DNA of 64,000 bases from Thamnaconus septentrionalis (taxonomy: Eukaryota > Chordata > Actinopteri > Tetraodontiformes > Monacanthidae), in contig CM020514.1 of assembly GCA_009823395.1 (NCBI GenBank), forward strand, positions 6,045,966 to 6,109,965. The letters run 5' to 3'. The notes below the pieces were generated by a model. The model was given only the letters and a program-made list of their open reading frames with translations, searched no databases and was not told the DNA's origin. Positions 61,901 through 64,000 of the stretch are shown one piece after another. How positions within the stretch are numbered: the stretch's first letter is position 1; every line of letters begins with the position of its first letter. A program made the position numbers and the translations under genes.

Positions 61901-63877
61901 CACAGGAGGTAAAGAGTTGAACTTTTAGGGAAAGTTGACAGACATGGTAGAGACAAAGATTATTGTTGTTGGAAAACATTGGTAAATTGTGCGTAATATT
62001 TGTCTATTAAAGGAATGTTATGTCATGGGTTATCGTCAAGGCCATGGGCTTGAATGCTTCCCCTTTCTCCCAACTGCTACCAAAAGCAGGACGTTCAACC
62101 AACATCCTTGCTACTGTCATCAACGTATCCGATCAGCTGCACACAGCCCTCACAGACCTTGACACAGAACTCCTGCAGCTCCCAGCGTTTGGGCTTGCGC
62201 TTCAGTATGAGCTCCTCCAGCAGCATCGGACGGTCGGTCAGAGCCGACACCCCTACCAGGCGGCTGTAGAGCGCCATCAGCTGCCTCTCCAGCCGGCAGT
62301 CCTGCACGTAGCGCAGGAACACCTCCATCTCGTGCTTGGTGAATTCTGGCTGGGCCTTCACCTGGGTGAGAAAATGAATGGTAGCTGCAGTGTGCGCCTA
62401 CACAAAGGATACTCTTCCAGAAAAGATCTCAAAATGACTGCTCTTTTTCTATTCTCATTCCTTATTCAGTTTTGGGGCTTTATTCAGTTTATATCTCTGG
62501 TCGACACCACTCACAGTTTTTTATTGCCACTTTTACCACAGAAATGAATTACTCTGTACTGTTGAAGGGGAGTTTCAGAGAATAAAAGAGGTGTATGAAT
62601 TATAATTATTGACATTAAAGCTCTTTGTCTTGCTAATGGGTTTCCCTCCCACTGGATTCATCATATCGCCTTACGCATTATCAGTTATGTCTTCTTTTTT
62701 TTTTTAACGACCCAAACTGGCCAAAAGGGGAATTATGTTTATGCTTTCATAAAAAAACAAATTTTAGCACACGATGACCTCAAACTGACCCTTGACTGTC
62801 ATGTCGTGTCATGTAGTGGAGACAAATACACAAAATCCCCCAGAATTTAATCCTCCCCCCTGCTGTTTCGTTTTATCTGTAGTTGTTGCGCCACACAGCA
62901 GGCAGATTTTAGGACAAAGTTGTCACTCATAAAAAAAAATAACAAAAACAAAACTGAGGAGTAGTTATGATTTCACGACAAATATATACCAAACAGGAGT
63001 GAGCAGAGTTTACATATTAAGAGTGATTTTGATTTTAATTGAAATTTTTTGAACTTTTTGATCAAGCAAAGACAAGAAAACAGTACACGTACATGCACAT
63101 GAAGACCCTTATGATGTTTCTGATATCTTTTGTGGTATTCAAAGACATTTCTGACCATATATCAAGTCAACTTTTAAGTTAAATTAAATTCCTTTCATTT
63201 CTATAATGAACACATACCATTTTTCATATGAAACCTGCAGTGAAAAGGATGGTCAAAACATACACAGGTTTGAACTTAGTATTGTTTTCAGCCTCGTATA
63301 TTCATAATTCATAGTTATTTAATAAATTGGCTGATTTATTAGCGTAAAATTCACTTTGCCGTTAATATTGATATTTTCTTTGGTGAATTAATGCGTTCTC
63401 CTTAAGAGTCAGAACATCAAATTCTGAAGATAGCTTATAGTTTTGTTCCTGTTGCATCCATTGCTTTGTCTTTGAGCAGCTCCATAATAGATGGAGAACA
63501 GGTTAGCTCTGCTATCTACACGTTTGAGATCCAAAGAGAGCTTCCTCACCGTGGCGCTCAGCTGGCAGTAGACAGCTGCCAGGTCGTCCTCCAGGCGGCA
63601 CACCTCCTGGTCATCCAGCAGGCCATGTCCTGAGGCTCCAAGCTCCTGATCAATATGCTCCAGGTTCTTCTTGGTACCTTCGGACTCCTCTGCTGTTGCG
63701 TTACCATTCAAATATGAACATATGCCCTGAACCAAGGTCCTGAGCGGCAGACACATTCACACACACGCTCAGTCACTGCAACTTAGTGGAATATATTTGA
63801 CTTGTTTAAATGTTTATAACTTACCTTACAGTCTGCATGTAGCCCGCTGGCTCCAAAACCTTTCCAAACATTGCCAT
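58902..63877 (-). CDS. Unrecognised 411-residue helical protein, 4 coding exons
   Basis: I do not recognise this protein. Exons on the minus strand: 63877-63825, 63739-63550, 62361-62104 and 59636-58902. All phases fit and give 411 residues. The donor after exon 1 was taken at the second of two overlapping GTAAG sites. The donor after exon 3 (GTTGGT) is weak. The start MAMFGKVLEP follows GCC. The sequence is largely amphipathic helix, with no signal peptide. One hydrophobic stretch (NFVLATGLLCLFTQASL) opens exon 4. A charged Pro/Glu linker (HPAARPAEDEGDEESPVEAEG) splits exon 4's product. The tail is more beta-like (GVSVHVVPGRMEMKCNFPPASYYLYEY). A link to the fish rapunzel-like family crossed my mind but is unverified. 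Exon 4 is very GC-rich compared with its flanks. The gene is convergent with hcnl1. Confidence 0.75.
59637..62103. other. Large last intron of the terminal gene
   Basis: About 2.5 kb without a supported exon. A copy of the dispersed TTTGTGACGTCACAAAG palindrome lies near 61848-61864. T runs occur near 60363-60379 and 60850-60872. Confidence 0.5.
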
Positions 63878-64000
63878 GGCTTCAGAACCGTGTCCTGACA
63901 AATTAGCACTGAAGATAATGGGTAGCTTATTGCAATTTTCTTAAACACCAAAAGTAAGATTTAGAAGTTGGTTTGATGCAACGCATTCAGTTTGCAGCTC

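Noticed and set aside
1..64000. CRISPR arrays, operons, phage or plasmid features
   Set aside because: The window is intron-rich vertebrate DNA. No regularly spaced repeat array of that kind is present.

Overview
The window looks like a teleost fish nuclear genome segment. Its genes are split into many short exons with GT/AG introns. CA/GT, ATT and GATA microsatellites are abundant, there are fish-type SINE and LINE fragments, and the proteins match vertebrate families. Exon models were built by reading splice junctions by eye. Every protein-coding model below closes with the reading frame intact.

Layout: 1-7.7 kb has no gene I can support, only a possible CpG-rich promoter with an orphan exon near 5 kb. 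At 7.75-12.9 kb (+) is hao2, a peroxisomal 2-hydroxyacid oxidase. At 16.2-23.3 kb (+) is a BTB-Kelch gene of the KLHL9/13 type. At 26.2-28.4 kb (+) is a 3-beta-hydroxysteroid dehydrogenase. At 29.5-37.7 kb (+) is pla1a, a phosphatidylserine-type phospholipase A1, whose intron 5 carries a small antisense tRNA cluster. At 42.1-44.9 kb (-) is popdc2, a Popeye-domain cAMP-binding membrane protein. At 47.3-48.5 kb (-) is cox17, the mitochondrial copper chaperone. At 51.2-57.4 kb (+) is an HCN-like channel that I identify as HCNL1. At 58.9-63.9 kb (-) is a four-exon, 411-residue helical protein that I do not recognise.

From memory, two human neighbourhoods are recognisable. HAO2 with HSD3B corresponds to human 1p12, and PLA1A-POPDC2-COX17 to human 3q13.33, in the same order and orientation. 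Here they lie side by side. The genes do not form one pathway. hao2 acts in peroxisomal acid oxidation, hsd3b in steroid synthesis, pla1a in lysophosphatidylserine production, cox17 in cytochrome oxidase assembly, and popdc2 and the channel at membranes.

The most striking object is the HCN-like channel. Its S4 segment has methionine where HCN channels have arginine, its pore filter is degraded, and its cyclic-nucleotide pocket has lost its key residues. This is the combination reported for zebrafish HCNL1, a channel that conducts protons through its voltage sensor. Secondary points of interest are the tRNA-Thr cluster with an anticodon-switched copy, GT repeats pressed against several 3' splice sites, a fold-back repeat with a telomere-like loop, and the unrecognised terminal gene.
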